Positions 25,017-32,878 of a stretch of 64,000 bases of DNA are shown here, piece by piece (the first letter of the stretch is position 1; each line of letters starts with the position of its first letter). Both the position numbers and the translations under genes were made by a program. Under the pieces are notes generated by a model, which was given only the letters and a program-made list of their open reading frames with translations, was not told the DNA's origin and made no database searches. The DNA is from Blastocatellia bacterium (GTDB taxonomy: Bacteria > Acidobacteriota > Blastocatellia > UBA7656 > JADIYM01), in assembly GCA_016705245.1 (NCBI GenBank), contig JADIYM010000001.1, forward strand, positions 124,001-188,000, given 5' to 3'.

Positions 25017-27737
25017 ATGCCCAAAGAGCTGATCATCAGTGCGAACGCGCACGAGAAAAAAGTCGCCATCATTGAAGACGGCGTCGTCACCGAGTTCTAC
25101 GTCGAACGCGTCAACGAAAACACCGGCGTCGTCGGAAACATATACAAGGGTCGAGTGATGAAGGTTCTGCCCGGAATGCAGAGCGCCTTCGTCGACATTG
25201 GCCTGGAACGCGACGCCTTCCTTTACGTCTCGGACTTCCTCGACGTCCTCGAAGACGAGGCGATCGAAATCAAATCCGACGCTCCCGGCGCGGCAGCGCG
25301 CGTCAAGCGCGAGCTCGCCGAGGCGGCCGACGAGGCGCAGGCTGCCGCAGAAGCGGAAGTCACGACGGCGGAGCGACCCAGCGGGCGCGACCGCGACCGG
25401 GATCGGGATCGGGACCGCGACCGCGACCGCGACCGTCGCCCGGCACGTGATGCGGCGCCGGAGCCTGTCGCTGCCGTCGTCGACATCGAGCCGCTGCCCG
25501 CGATTGCCGACCTGCCGATGATGGAGTCCATTCGAGACGACGAGGAAGGCGAGGACGACGAGTCGGCCGAGACCGACGCCGCCGGCGGGCGCAAGCGGCG
25601 CCGCCGCCGTCGCCGCCGCCGCGGTGATGAGGTCACACCCGGAATGGACGAGTACGACGTGCCCCAGAAGGCCAAGGTCCTCGACAGTTTCGGCGACGAC
25701 GATGCCAGCCGTCTGCGCATCGAGACCGCGTACGAGCACATCGAGGAAGTGGAGTTCGCCGATACGTCGGCGACGCTCGACGCCGGCGCTTCGAGTTTCG
25801 AGCGTGTTTCAGACGATGACACGCCCCCGCGCAGTCGTCCCAGGAAGGCCGTTCCGCAGATCATAGAGATCGCGCCTTCGATTCCCGCCTATGAGGCGCC
25901 CGTCAGCGAGGCTCCGGCGCCAATGCTCGTCGCCATCCGCGATGAGGACGACCTCGAGGCCGCCATCGACGCGGCCATGGACGCCGCCGACGCTCCCGCA
26001 AAGGGACGCTCTCGACGAGGCAAGGCCGAACCGGCCCCGAAGGCCGGAGCCAAGCCGGCTGCTCGAAAGCCCGCCGCGAAGAAGGCCGACGAACCTGCGT
26101 CCGAAGGCGACGCGCCCAAGAAGGGCCGCTCCCGCAAGGCGCCCGCGGCCAAGGCCGAAGCGCCACGCGGACGGGCCCGCAAGGCCAGAAATGCAGACGA
26201 GGCCGTCGCGCTCGGCGAGAACGCCGATGCCGAGGTGTCCGACTCGCCGAGCCGTGCCGAAATGTCGACACGCCGCGGTGGCCGCGGACGTCGTCGTCCG
26301 TCGGGTCCGCGCGATGGTGACGGCGGCGCGGTTGATGCGGCGCCGGCAGACCGTGAGAAGGAGCCCGAGAAGAAGGAACGCGAGCGCTCGGAACGTCCGG
26401 AGAGGACGGAACGTCCTGAAAGAACGGAACGTCCCGAGAGGACGGACCGTCCGGAGCGCGCCGAGCGCTCGGATCGCGAGCGCCCGGCTTCCGGCAACGG
26501 ACGTGGTCGACGCAACGAGCCTCTAATCAGCGAGCTTCTTCGCGAAGGCCAGGAGATCACGGTCCAGATCGCGAAGGAACCGATTGCCAAGAAGGGTGCG
26601 CGCATCACGTCGCACATCGTCCTGCCCGGCCGCTTCCTCGTGTTCATGCCGACCGTCACGCACGTGGGCGTGTCGCGCAAGGTAACGTCCGAATCCGAGC
26701 GCGCCAGGCTCAAGAAGACCGTCTCTGCGCTCAAGGAGAAAGAAGGCGGTCCCGGCGGCTTCATTGCCCGCACGGCCGCGATCGGACAGACCGACGAGGA
26801 CCTTCTCGACGATATGCGCTATCTACAGCGCACGTGGGCAGAGCTGAAGCGCGAAGCCGATCGCCGCAAGGCCCCGGCATTGCTTCACCGCGACCTCGAC
26901 CTCATTCAGCGAATTCTGCGCGACCAGATCTCGGACGATTTCTCGGCGATTCGCGTCGACAACGAGATCGAATATGCGCGAATCGTCGACTTCGTGAACC
27001 GCGTACAGCCGAGACTCGTCAGGCGGGTCAAGCTGCACACGCGCGACGAACCGATCCTCGAGACGTACGGCGTGCAGGCCGAGATCGACAAGGCCGTGAA
27101 GCCGCGCGTCTGGCTGAAATCGGGCGGCTACATCGTGATCAACCAGACCGAGGCGCTCGTCTCGATCGACGTCAACACGGGCAAGTTCGTCGGGAAGTCG
27201 GACCGGCTCGAGGACACGATCACGCGAACGAACATGGAGGCGGTCCGCGAGATCGTCCGCCAGGTTCGGTTGCGCGACCTCGGCGGCATCATCGTCATCG
27301 ACTTCATCGACATGGAGGAGCGCCGAAACCGGATGAAGGTGACGCAGGCGCTCGAGCAGGAAATGCGCGCGGACCGGTCGCCTTCGAAGGTGCTCGGCTT
27401 CAACGACTTCGGGCTCATCATCATCACGCGCAAGCGTGTGAAGCAGAGTCTGGAGCGCACGCTCTGCAGCCCTTGTCCATATTGCCAGGGTGCCGGGCTC
27501 GTGAAGTCCACACAGACGATGGCGTTCGAGATTCTCAGTGAAGCTCGACGGATCTCGAAGCAGGTCGGCGGCCAGGCCGATGACGTGACGCTTCGGGTGA
27601 GCCCGGACGTCGCGCAGGCGTTCCGAACGACCGAGGCCGCGATCTTCGAGGAGATCGAGGCGCACTTCACGACGCCGGTTCGTCTGAAGGTGGATCACGA
27701 ACTGCACCAGGAGCAGTTCGACTTCGCGATTCTGTAG
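25017..27737 (+). CDS. rng: Ribonuclease E/G with a large insert in the S1 domain
   Basis: A 906-residue RNase E/G-family endonuclease that processes rRNA and decays mRNA. The S1 domain starts normally (KGRVMKVLPGMQSAFVDIGLERDAFLYVSD, read in two parts around residues 43-75). It is interrupted at about residue 80 by some 420 low-complexity residues: an RD repeat, an acidic part, a KRRRRRRRR cluster, Lys/Ala-rich segments and ERPERT repeats. The S1 domain resumes at about 500 (PLISELLREGQEI). Catalytic Asp residues appear in SIDVNTGKFVG and GGIIVIDFIDM, and the zinc-link motif is CPYCQGAG. AGGAGAG precedes ATG 25017. Confidence 0.95.
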   Translation: MPKELIISANAHEKKVAIIEDGVVTEFYVERVNENTGVVGNIYKGRVMKVLPGMQSAFVDIGLERDAFLYVSDFLDVLEDEAIEIKSDAPGAAARVKRELAEAADEAQAAAEAEVTTAERPSGRDRDRDRDRDRDRDRDRRPARDAAPEPVAAVVDIEPLPAIADLPMMESIRDDEEGEDDESAETDAAGGRKRRRRRRRRRGDEVTPGMDEYDVPQKAKVLDSFGDDDASRLRIETAYEHIEEVEFADTSATLDAGASSFERVSDDDTPPRSRPRKAVPQIIEIAPSIPAYEAPVSEAPAPMLVAIRDEDDLEAAIDAAMDAADAPAKGRSRRGKAEPAPKAGAKPAARKPAAKKADEPASEGDAPKKGRSRKAPAAKAEAPRGRARKARNADEAVALGENADAEVSDSPSRAEMSTRRGGRGRRRPSGPRDGDGGAVDAAPADREKEPEKKERERSERPERTERPERTERPERTDRPERAERSDRERPASGNGRGRRNEPLISELLREGQEITVQIAKEPIAKKGARITSHIVLPGRFLVFMPTVTHVGVSRKVTSESERARLKKTVSALKEKEGGPGGFIARTAAIGQTDEDLLDDMRYLQRTWAELKREADRRKAPALLHRDLDLIQRILRDQISDDFSAIRVDNEIEYARIVDFVNRVQPRLVRRVKLHTRDEPILETYGVQAEIDKAVKPRVWLKSGGYIVINQTEALVSIDVNTGKFVGKSDRLEDTITRTNMEAVREIVRQVRLRDLGGIIVIDFIDMEERRNRMKVTQALEQEMRADRSPSKVLGFNDFGLIIITRKRVKQSLERTLCSPCPYCQGAGLVKSTQTMAFEILSEARRISKQVGGQADDVTLRVSPDVAQAFRTTEAAIFEEIEAHFTTPVRLKVDHELHQEQFDFAIL

Positions 27738-27762
27738 GGATTCAGGCGTAGCCGTACAGAGA

Positions 27763-27824
27763 GCACAGAGTCGCAGAGATCACGGAGTTCGGTTCGATTC
27801 TCCGTGATCTCTGCGACTCTGTGC
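27763..27824 (+). terminator. Perfect 25-base hairpin after the RNase gene (family A type, copy 5)
   Basis: Bases 27763-27787 and 27800-27824 are perfect inverted copies with a 12-base loop. The words GCACAGAGTCGCAGAGAT show kinship to family A. It lies 25 bases after the stop and probably ends the cell-shape/RNase transcript, although no T-run follows. Confidence 0.75.
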
Positions 27825-27886
27825 GCCTGTGAAACCGCCTTCGGGATTGGGCATCGTTTGAATGCACGGCCAGCTCGGCGATCTCG

Positions 27887-28189
27887 CGACCGCGGAGCGG
27901 TCGATGTAATAGCCGTGGGTCGCTCGGGGGCGAGAGCAACGAGCCCTCGTGCGACCCGCGGTACCACCACTCAGGGCGCGCCGACCGCGGAGCGGTCGCA
28001 TTGTCTCCTGAATTGCACGAACACAACGACGCGCGCGGCATCGTCTACGACGCACGCAATCGCTGGGACTGACGATGCGACCGCTCCGCGGTCGGTGTGT
28101 TACTGCCGGAGATTCCGCGGGTCGCGCGAGGGCTCGTTGCACTCGCCCGCGCGTGACCCACGGCTAATTTATCGACCGCTCCGCGGTCG
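27887..28189. repeat. Family C nested palindromes, about 300 bases
   Basis: Four copies of the palindrome CGACCGCGGAGCGGTCG or its complement occur at 27887-27903, 27982-27998, 28078-28094 and 28173-28189. The outer two are joined by longer inverted arms: AGCCGTGGGTCGC (27911 on) pairs with GCGTGACCCACGGCT (28151-28165), and GAGCCCTCGTGCGACCCGCGG pairs in its main part with 28116-28134. The whole gap 27738-28199 holds this and the hairpin above, and no gene. Confidence 0.88.
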
Positions 28190-28199
28190 CGGAATCGCT

Positions 28200-29069
28200 C
28201 TACTTCTTCTCGACGATGTCGCCCTTCACCGAAGAAACGATGGCGAGGAGGTCGTTCTTCTCAGTCACTGGCACGTTGAACTTGTCCAGCGACGCGACGA
28301 GGTGTCCCGCCGCCGTGTTCCAGTCGTCTTCACTGATGCCCATGCCCTTGTGCGACGTCTTCATATCGCGACCGGTGTAGATGCACGGCCCTCCGGCCGC
28401 GGCACACACCTGGTCGACGATGTGCTGGCGGAGACGTCCAGCGCTGTCCTGGCTCAACCCGCCGAGAAAGCGCTTCATCTTCGGATCGCCGTCCATCCGC
28501 TTGATGAACTCGTCGATGACGGCAGCGATTGCGTCATAGCCCCCCAGTTTCTGGTAGAGCGATTTCGCGCCCGCGGGCGCCGGTTCCACGGTGACCGAGT
28601 CGTAGACGAAGACCCACGTTCCGCCGATTTTCCGCCTCCAGTCGCTGGCTCGGAGGTTGTAGGTGCGTTCCGCCGCGCCCTTCATCTTCTCGGTGACGCG
28701 AACGCGGCCGCTCCACTGAACGACGTCGCCGTGGGCGACGTACGCGCCGTCGATCGTCTCGAGCTTGAGGGATTCCGCTGCGCTGAAGAACCCGGTGTAG
28801 AGTCCCCGGACCGCATCCATTCCGACCGCGACCGTGCCGTCGGGCGCTATCAGCGTCACACGGGGATCGTTCCAGTAGCATGCCGCCGCTGCATCGGCGT
28901 TTCGCGAATTGAATGCGGTTTCGAAGCGCTTGCTAAGCTCCATGGCGTCTGCAATGAGCTTGTCGTCCTTCGAGGGCTTCTGCGGCTGGGCAACGGCGGA
29001 ACCGGCGGCCGCGACAGCGGTCAGGACAATCGCCAAGGCGATCGAGATACAACGGGACAGCGATGACAT
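28200..29069 (-). CDS. Secreted fusion of an NTF2/SnoaL-like domain and a truncated haemoglobin
   Basis: A 289-residue protein with a signal peptide (1-27, ending SAVAQ). Residues 38-150 fit the SnoaL/NTF2-like fold (AMELSKRFETAFNSRNADAAAACY, then WRRKIGGTWVFVYDSV). Residues 168-285 fit a group I truncated haemoglobin: SLYQKLGGYDAIAAVIDEFIKR, a Pro/Phe turn replaced by MKRFLGGLS, and the proximal histidine in KTSHKGMGIS (about 239). Globins of this group bind O2 or NO. Export of such a globin with a second ligand-binding domain is unusual; a periplasmic NO or haem role is only inferred. Confidence 0.75.
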   Translation of the reverse strand: MSSLSRCISIALAIVLTAVAAAGSAVAQPQKPSKDDKLIADAMELSKRFETAFNSRNADAAAACYWNDPRVTLIAPDGTVAVGMDAVRGLYTGFFSAAESLKLETIDGAYVAHGDVVQWSGRVRVTEKMKGAAERTYNLRASDWRRKIGGTWVFVYDSVTVEPAPAGAKSLYQKLGGYDAIAAVIDEFIKRMDGDPKMKRFLGGLSQDSAGRLRQHIVDQVCAAAGGPCIYTGRDMKTSHKGMGISEDDWNTAAGHLVASLDKFNVPVTEKNDLLAIVSSVKGDIVEKK

Positions 29070-29155
29070 GGCTGTCTCCTCCTTAGTGTGGGGGTGGGAT
29101 GTGTGTCTGCGCTCGAAGCTACGAGGCAGGCGGCACGATCGGTTTCCGGCGGCAG

Positions 29156-30193
29156 CTACCGCTGGCCGGCGGTCGTCGTGTGCTCGGGCCGCTCGATAGT
29201 GCGCGGGGCGAGTTTCTCCGTCGGGCCGGCGCGTTCCGCATCGCGCACTTCCCTAAGCGCCCGGACGAACGCCGACGCCCACATGTACGCTCCGGCCAGA
29301 TAGCCCGGTGAGAGGACGAGGAGCTTGAAGAAGAGTTTCAGATCGTACCGGGCCAGCCAGACGAGCGCTCGCGCGAGCCGGACCGGCGGCACGAGCACGC
29401 CCAGCCACGGATGGCGGATCAGGTACGGCATAAGCCAGCCGAGCGCCGGGTAGGCCCGGATGACTTCGAACGGCGGATTCATGCGATGCCGGGCAAGCGC
29501 CGAGCTCTTGCCGAGCGTTCGCTGGTACGTGATGACTTTTTTCCACCCGGTCCGATTCTGATGTGTCACCTTGAGCGTCGGGTCGAAAAGGATCTGCTCT
29601 CCGGCGATGGAGAGCCGCCAGTTATAGAGCAGGTCCTCGCTCGCGCGGACGTCGTCGAAGAGGCCGAACCGCTCGAACACGTCGCGCCGGTAGCAGATGT
29701 TCGCCGTGGGGATCGTGAAGACCTCCCGACGCGGCGATGACGGGATGAACTCGCGAAACTCGAGCAGGTAGCCGATGAGTCCGCTCGCGCTTTCCGGCGT
29801 CCCGTCGCAGATCGCGCCTCCGATCGCGGCATATCCTGTCGTGTCGTGCGCATCGACGAGCCGGGTCAGAAGATCCGGCGCGGCAATGCAGTCGGCGTCT
29901 ATCATGGCGAAAAGGTCGGCCCGCGCCTCGCGAATCGCGGCGTTGCGGGCGGTCCCGGGAAAAGCGCGGCCGCCGAGTTTGAGGAGGCGAACCTGCGGAA
30001 ACTCCGTTTCGACGATCGCAGCAGTCGCGTCCTCGGAGCTGTCGGCGACAATGACTTCGAAGTCGAACGGCGTGTCCTGCGACACGATCGACTTCAGACA
30101 GTCCGCAATCGTCGCTTCGCCGTTGTAGACGGGAATGACGACGGACAGCCTGGGAATCGGGCCGTCATGTCCGTCGTATTTGAGAATACCCAG
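29156..30193 (-). CDS. GT2-family glycosyltransferase
   Basis: About 345 residues. A GT-A fold opens with RLSVVIPVYNGEATIADCLKSI; DSSEDAT, the DADC metal motif and the acceptor-side ASEDLLYNWRL follow. The last 120 residues contain hydrophobic segments that would seat it at the inner membrane. It should add a sugar to a lipid-linked glycan. The start is unusual: a good promoter on this strand (-10 at 30251-30256) rules out the ATG at 30280. Downstream of it the only well-placed start has GGAGG seven bases before CTG 30193. Start confidence is low; the enzyme call is firm. Confidence 0.85.
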   Translation of the reverse strand: MGILKYDGHDGPIPRLSVVIPVYNGEATIADCLKSIVSQDTPFDFEVIVADSSEDATAAIVETEFPQVRLLKLGGRAFPGTARNAAIREARADLFAMIDADCIAAPDLLTRLVDAHDTTGYAAIGGAICDGTPESASGLIGYLLEFREFIPSSPRREVFTIPTANICYRRDVFERFGLFDDVRASEDLLYNWRLSIAGEQILFDPTLKVTHQNRTGWKKVITYQRTLGKSSALARHRMNPPFEVIRAYPALGWLMPYLIRHPWLGVLVPPVRLARALVWLARYDLKLFFKLLVLSPGYLAGAYMWASAFVRALREVRDAERAGPTEKLAPRTIERPEHTTTAGQR

Positions 30194-30250
30194 GGTGTGA
30201 CCTCCATTGGTCTGCGACAGCCTCGTCCGGGGGCAGCAAGCGAAAAAACA

Positions 30251-30279
30251 ACTATAGTTGAGGCCTTCGCGTCCGTCCA
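30251..30279 (-). promoter_or_regulatory. Promoter of the GT2 gene
   Basis: On the minus strand TGGACG (30279-30274), a 17-base spacer and TATAGT (30256-30251) match a sigma-70-type promoter in 9 of 12 positions. The -10 lies inside the palindrome CAACTATAGTTG (30249-30260), a possible operator. Confidence 0.55.
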
Positions 30280-30335
30280 CGGATCGACTCTAGAGGAGTC
30301 CCGGAATGCCGCAGAAAATACCTACGAGGCGGGAG

Positions 30336-30377
30336 AGTGGACAGGATTGCTGGATTCTCGCGTAATCCTGTCCACTC
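30336..30377. repeat. Family D inverted repeat (AGTGGACAGGATT)
   Basis: AGTGGACAGGATT (30336-30348) and its complement (30364-30376) flank a 15-base loop. The ACAGGATT word recurs at 40978-40995 and 58437-58552. Confidence 0.7.
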
Positions 30378-30392
30378 CCTCTCCCCCGTGGC

Positions 30393-30398
30393 TATAAT
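30393..30398 (+). promoter_or_regulatory. Possible -10 box for the permease gene
   Basis: A perfect TATAAT lies 24 bases before the GTG start. No convincing -35 is found 17 bases upstream, since that place is taken by the family D repeat. Confidence 0.35.
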
Positions 30399-30421
30399 GC
30401 CGGGTTGGCAATCCCATCACC

Positions 30422-31228
30422 GTGAAACGCCGAACCCACACTCACGACCTCTCCACGTTCGGACACATCCGGTCGCTGTGGCGGTATCGCGAGTTGCTGC
30501 GCAACCTCGTCGTCCGCGACATCAAGGTCCGCTACAAGCGGTCCGTGCTCGGTTTCGCCTGGATGCTGCTCAATCCGCTCATCTCGATGATCGTCTTCTC
30601 GATCATCTTCCGCGAAGTTTTCGGAATGGAACAGGATTACCCGCTCTACGTCATTTCGGCGCTGCTCTTCTTCAACCTGTTCTCGCTCGGCAGTTCGCAG
30701 GGGCTCAACAGCATCGTCGCGTCATCGGGGCTCATTCGTAAGGTCGCGGTGCCCAAGGCGATCTTCCCGCTCGCTTCGGTGCTCGCGAACCTCGTGAACT
30801 TCGCCCTGTCGCTCATTCCGCTTGCTGCTGTGATGATGTTCACAGGAGCGAAGCTCACGCCAGCGCTCCTGCTCGTTCCAGTCGGTGTTCTCGCGATCGC
30901 ACTCTTCACCTACGGCCTGTCGCTCGCGCTGGCGACGGCCAACGTGTTCTATCGCGACGTCCGCTGGTTCTATGACTCGGCGCTGTTGATCCTCTTCTAC
31001 GTCACGCCGGTCATCTATCCGGCAAAGGTCGTACCGGAACAGTTCCGCTTCCTTCTCACGTTCAATCCCCTGACGACGATGCTAGAGGTCTTCCGCGCGC
31101 CTATCTACGAGGGCCTTGCGCCGTCGCCCGCGATCCTGGCTGCTTCTCTGGCGTATGGGTTCGGCGCGCTCGCCCTCGGCTGGCTGGTTTTCCACCGCTA
31201 CGAGGACCGCTTCATCAACTTCATCTGA
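30422..31228 (+). CDS. wzm: ABC-2 type polysaccharide export permease (Wzm-like)
   Basis: A 268-residue inner-membrane protein with six hydrophobic helices. The N-terminal YRELLRNLVVRDIKVRYKRSVLGFAW pattern (positions about 22-47), the GMEQDYPLYVISALLFF region and the RDVRWFYDSALLILFYVTPVIYP region match permeases that export O-antigen, teichoic acid or capsule. Such permeases need a partner ATPase (Wzt), which is not next to it in this window. GTG 30422 is the only fitting start, without a clear ribosome site. The glycosyltransferase neighbours support a glycan-export role. Confidence 0.92.
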   Translation: MKRRTHTHDLSTFGHIRSLWRYRELLRNLVVRDIKVRYKRSVLGFAWMLLNPLISMIVFSIIFREVFGMEQDYPLYVISALLFFNLFSLGSSQGLNSIVASSGLIRKVAVPKAIFPLASVLANLVNFALSLIPLAAVMMFTGAKLTPALLLVPVGVLAIALFTYGLSLALATANVFYRDVRWFYDSALLILFYVTPVIYPAKVVPEQFRFLLTFNPLTTMLEVFRAPIYEGLAPSPAILAASLAYGFGALALGWLVFHRYEDRFINFI

Positions 31229-31315
31229 CCTGAACGATATTTCGAGACAGCCTAGTGGCATGACATCATCAAGCGCGGCACACAGTCGTAGCCGCCGAGC
31301 GCCATAGAGAATCCG

Positions 31316-32779
31316 ATGAGCCAGACGCCGACGACCAACAACGCGCCACTTGCCAATGGCGATACGCGCGACGAGACTGCCTTCGAGCGATCCATCGCGC
31401 CGCCAGCGCCCGCAGCGAGCCCGAACCCGCTGTCCGCCTGGCGGCTGCACGCGCGATTTGGACCGGTCGCAAGCGCTGTCGAGCGTCTGATGCGCCACGG
31501 GAGCGGCGGGACGGGCGCTGCTCGCCGCGTTCTCGTCATCGGCCGTCGCAGTGCCGCGTTCGAATCGATCCTCCATCAGTCGCTTGCGGTGGACGGCGCG
31601 GCATCCGCCGGCGCCATCGAGGTCCAGTGGCTGGGAGTTCCCTCCGAGTTGCCGTTCCCATTCGACGACGGAGCCTTCGATGCCGCCGTTTCCATGGATG
31701 CGCTGCCGCTCGTGCCGCCCTCGAGTCGCGAACGCAGCGTCGTCGAGCTCGCGCGCGTCGCGCGCATCGGTGTCGTCATCTCGGCGCCCTTCGACGGACC
31801 GGGCGTCGCTGCCGCAGAGCGCGCCGTAAACGATCTCTGCCGCTCGGCGCGTGGCACCGACCATCCGGAGCTCGGAAAGCACATCGAGCTCGGCCTTCCC
31901 GATCTCGCCGTCACGCGTTCCTGGTTGGAGAGCGCCTTCTCGCACGTCGCGACTGTGCCCGTCGAGCATCTGCACGTCTGGCAGTCGATGGCGACGCTCG
32001 AACTGTTCGAATCGGCGGCCGCAACGGCCGAGGACGAGTCCGAGGCCGCGCATTTTCCGGTTGTGGTTCCGGTCGGTGAGGGAGATCCGGCGTACCGGAC
32101 GCTCGTCGTCGCGTCGCAACGACCCTTCCCGGTCGAGTTTCGGCCACCAGGCTCCGGCAACGCCGAATTTACGGCGCTTGCGATGCACGTCGCTCTAGAG
32201 GGCGCCGCGCAGCGTCGAAGCCTCGACCGTCTCTACTCCGCCGTGACGACTGATCGCGAACGTGAGCGGCGCGAGTTCAGCGAAACCGTGGCCTCTCTCG
32301 CCGCCGAGTTGCACGAACGCGAGGCGATAGGCGAGATGCAGGCACGCGAGATCCGCGAACGCGACCTGACGATCGACCATCACAAGGCGACGATCGCCGA
32401 GCTCGAACGACGCATCGAGGAAACCGACGTCCACGTCGAGAATCTCGAAGCCGCGATGGAGGCGACCCACGTTCACGCACGCAACCTCGAGGCCCTTCGC
32501 GAGGAGCAGCGGGAGCGAGCGGACGCAACGCAGACCGCCCTGGACGAAGCTCGGGCCGCGGCCGAACTGACGGCCCAGCACGTGGAGAATCTCGAGACGA
32601 TGCTCGCGGCCTTGCGAGTCGAGATTGCCTCAGCCGACGAGCGGGTCCGTGAAGCCGAGATTCGCGCCGCGCTTGCGGAACGGCAGTTCGAGGACTTCGC
32701 GTCGAGCCGTGGCGGGCGGGCGCTCGATCGGTACATCCGGATGAAGCGGAAGGTGCTGGGGAAGGGCGAATCGGAATGA
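31316..32779 (+). CDS. Degenerate methyltransferase-like domain with long coiled coil
   Basis: A 487-residue protein with no membrane helix. Residues 65-215 follow a type-11 methyltransferase outline (FPFDDGAFDAAVSMDALPLVPP, ELARVARIGVVISAPF), but the SAM-binding motif I reads VLVIGRRSA instead of a Gly-rich loop, so catalysis is doubtful. Residues about 300-458 are a charged coiled coil rich in Glu, Arg and Ala. The end is basic (RGGRALDRYIRMKRKVLG), a likely membrane- or protein-binding helix. The layout resembles WbdD-like chain-length regulators of ABC-exported O-antigens; that comparison is an inference from architecture. Confidence 0.6.
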   Translation: MSQTPTTNNAPLANGDTRDETAFERSIAPPAPAASPNPLSAWRLHARFGPVASAVERLMRHGSGGTGAARRVLVIGRRSAAFESILHQSLAVDGAASAGAIEVQWLGVPSELPFPFDDGAFDAAVSMDALPLVPPSSRERSVVELARVARIGVVISAPFDGPGVAAAERAVNDLCRSARGTDHPELGKHIELGLPDLAVTRSWLESAFSHVATVPVEHLHVWQSMATLELFESAAATAEDESEAAHFPVVVPVGEGDPAYRTLVVASQRPFPVEFRPPGSGNAEFTALAMHVALEGAAQRRSLDRLYSAVTTDRERERREFSETVASLAAELHEREAIGEMQAREIRERDLTIDHHKATIAELERRIEETDVHVENLEAAMEATHVHARNLEALREEQRERADATQTALDEARAAAELTAQHVENLETMLAALRVEIASADERVREAEIRAALAERQFEDFASSRGGRALDRYIRMKRKVLGKGESE

Positions 32780-32804
32780 GACGCTCGTGGCTTCCGTTCT
32801 TCCA

Positions 32805-32857
32805 TTGCGCCTTTGCGCCTTTGCGTGAGGTTTCGCGCAAAGGCGCAAAGGCGCAGA
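32805..32857. repeat. Family A hairpin repeat, copy 6
   Basis: Arms 32807-32828 and 32833-32854 carry GCGCCTTTGCGCCTTTGCG and its complement with a tight loop. It fills the gap between the coiled-coil gene and the fusion gene, so both neighbours run in the same direction. Confidence 0.9.
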
Positions 32858-32878
32858 GGACGACCGAGGACTGACCCC

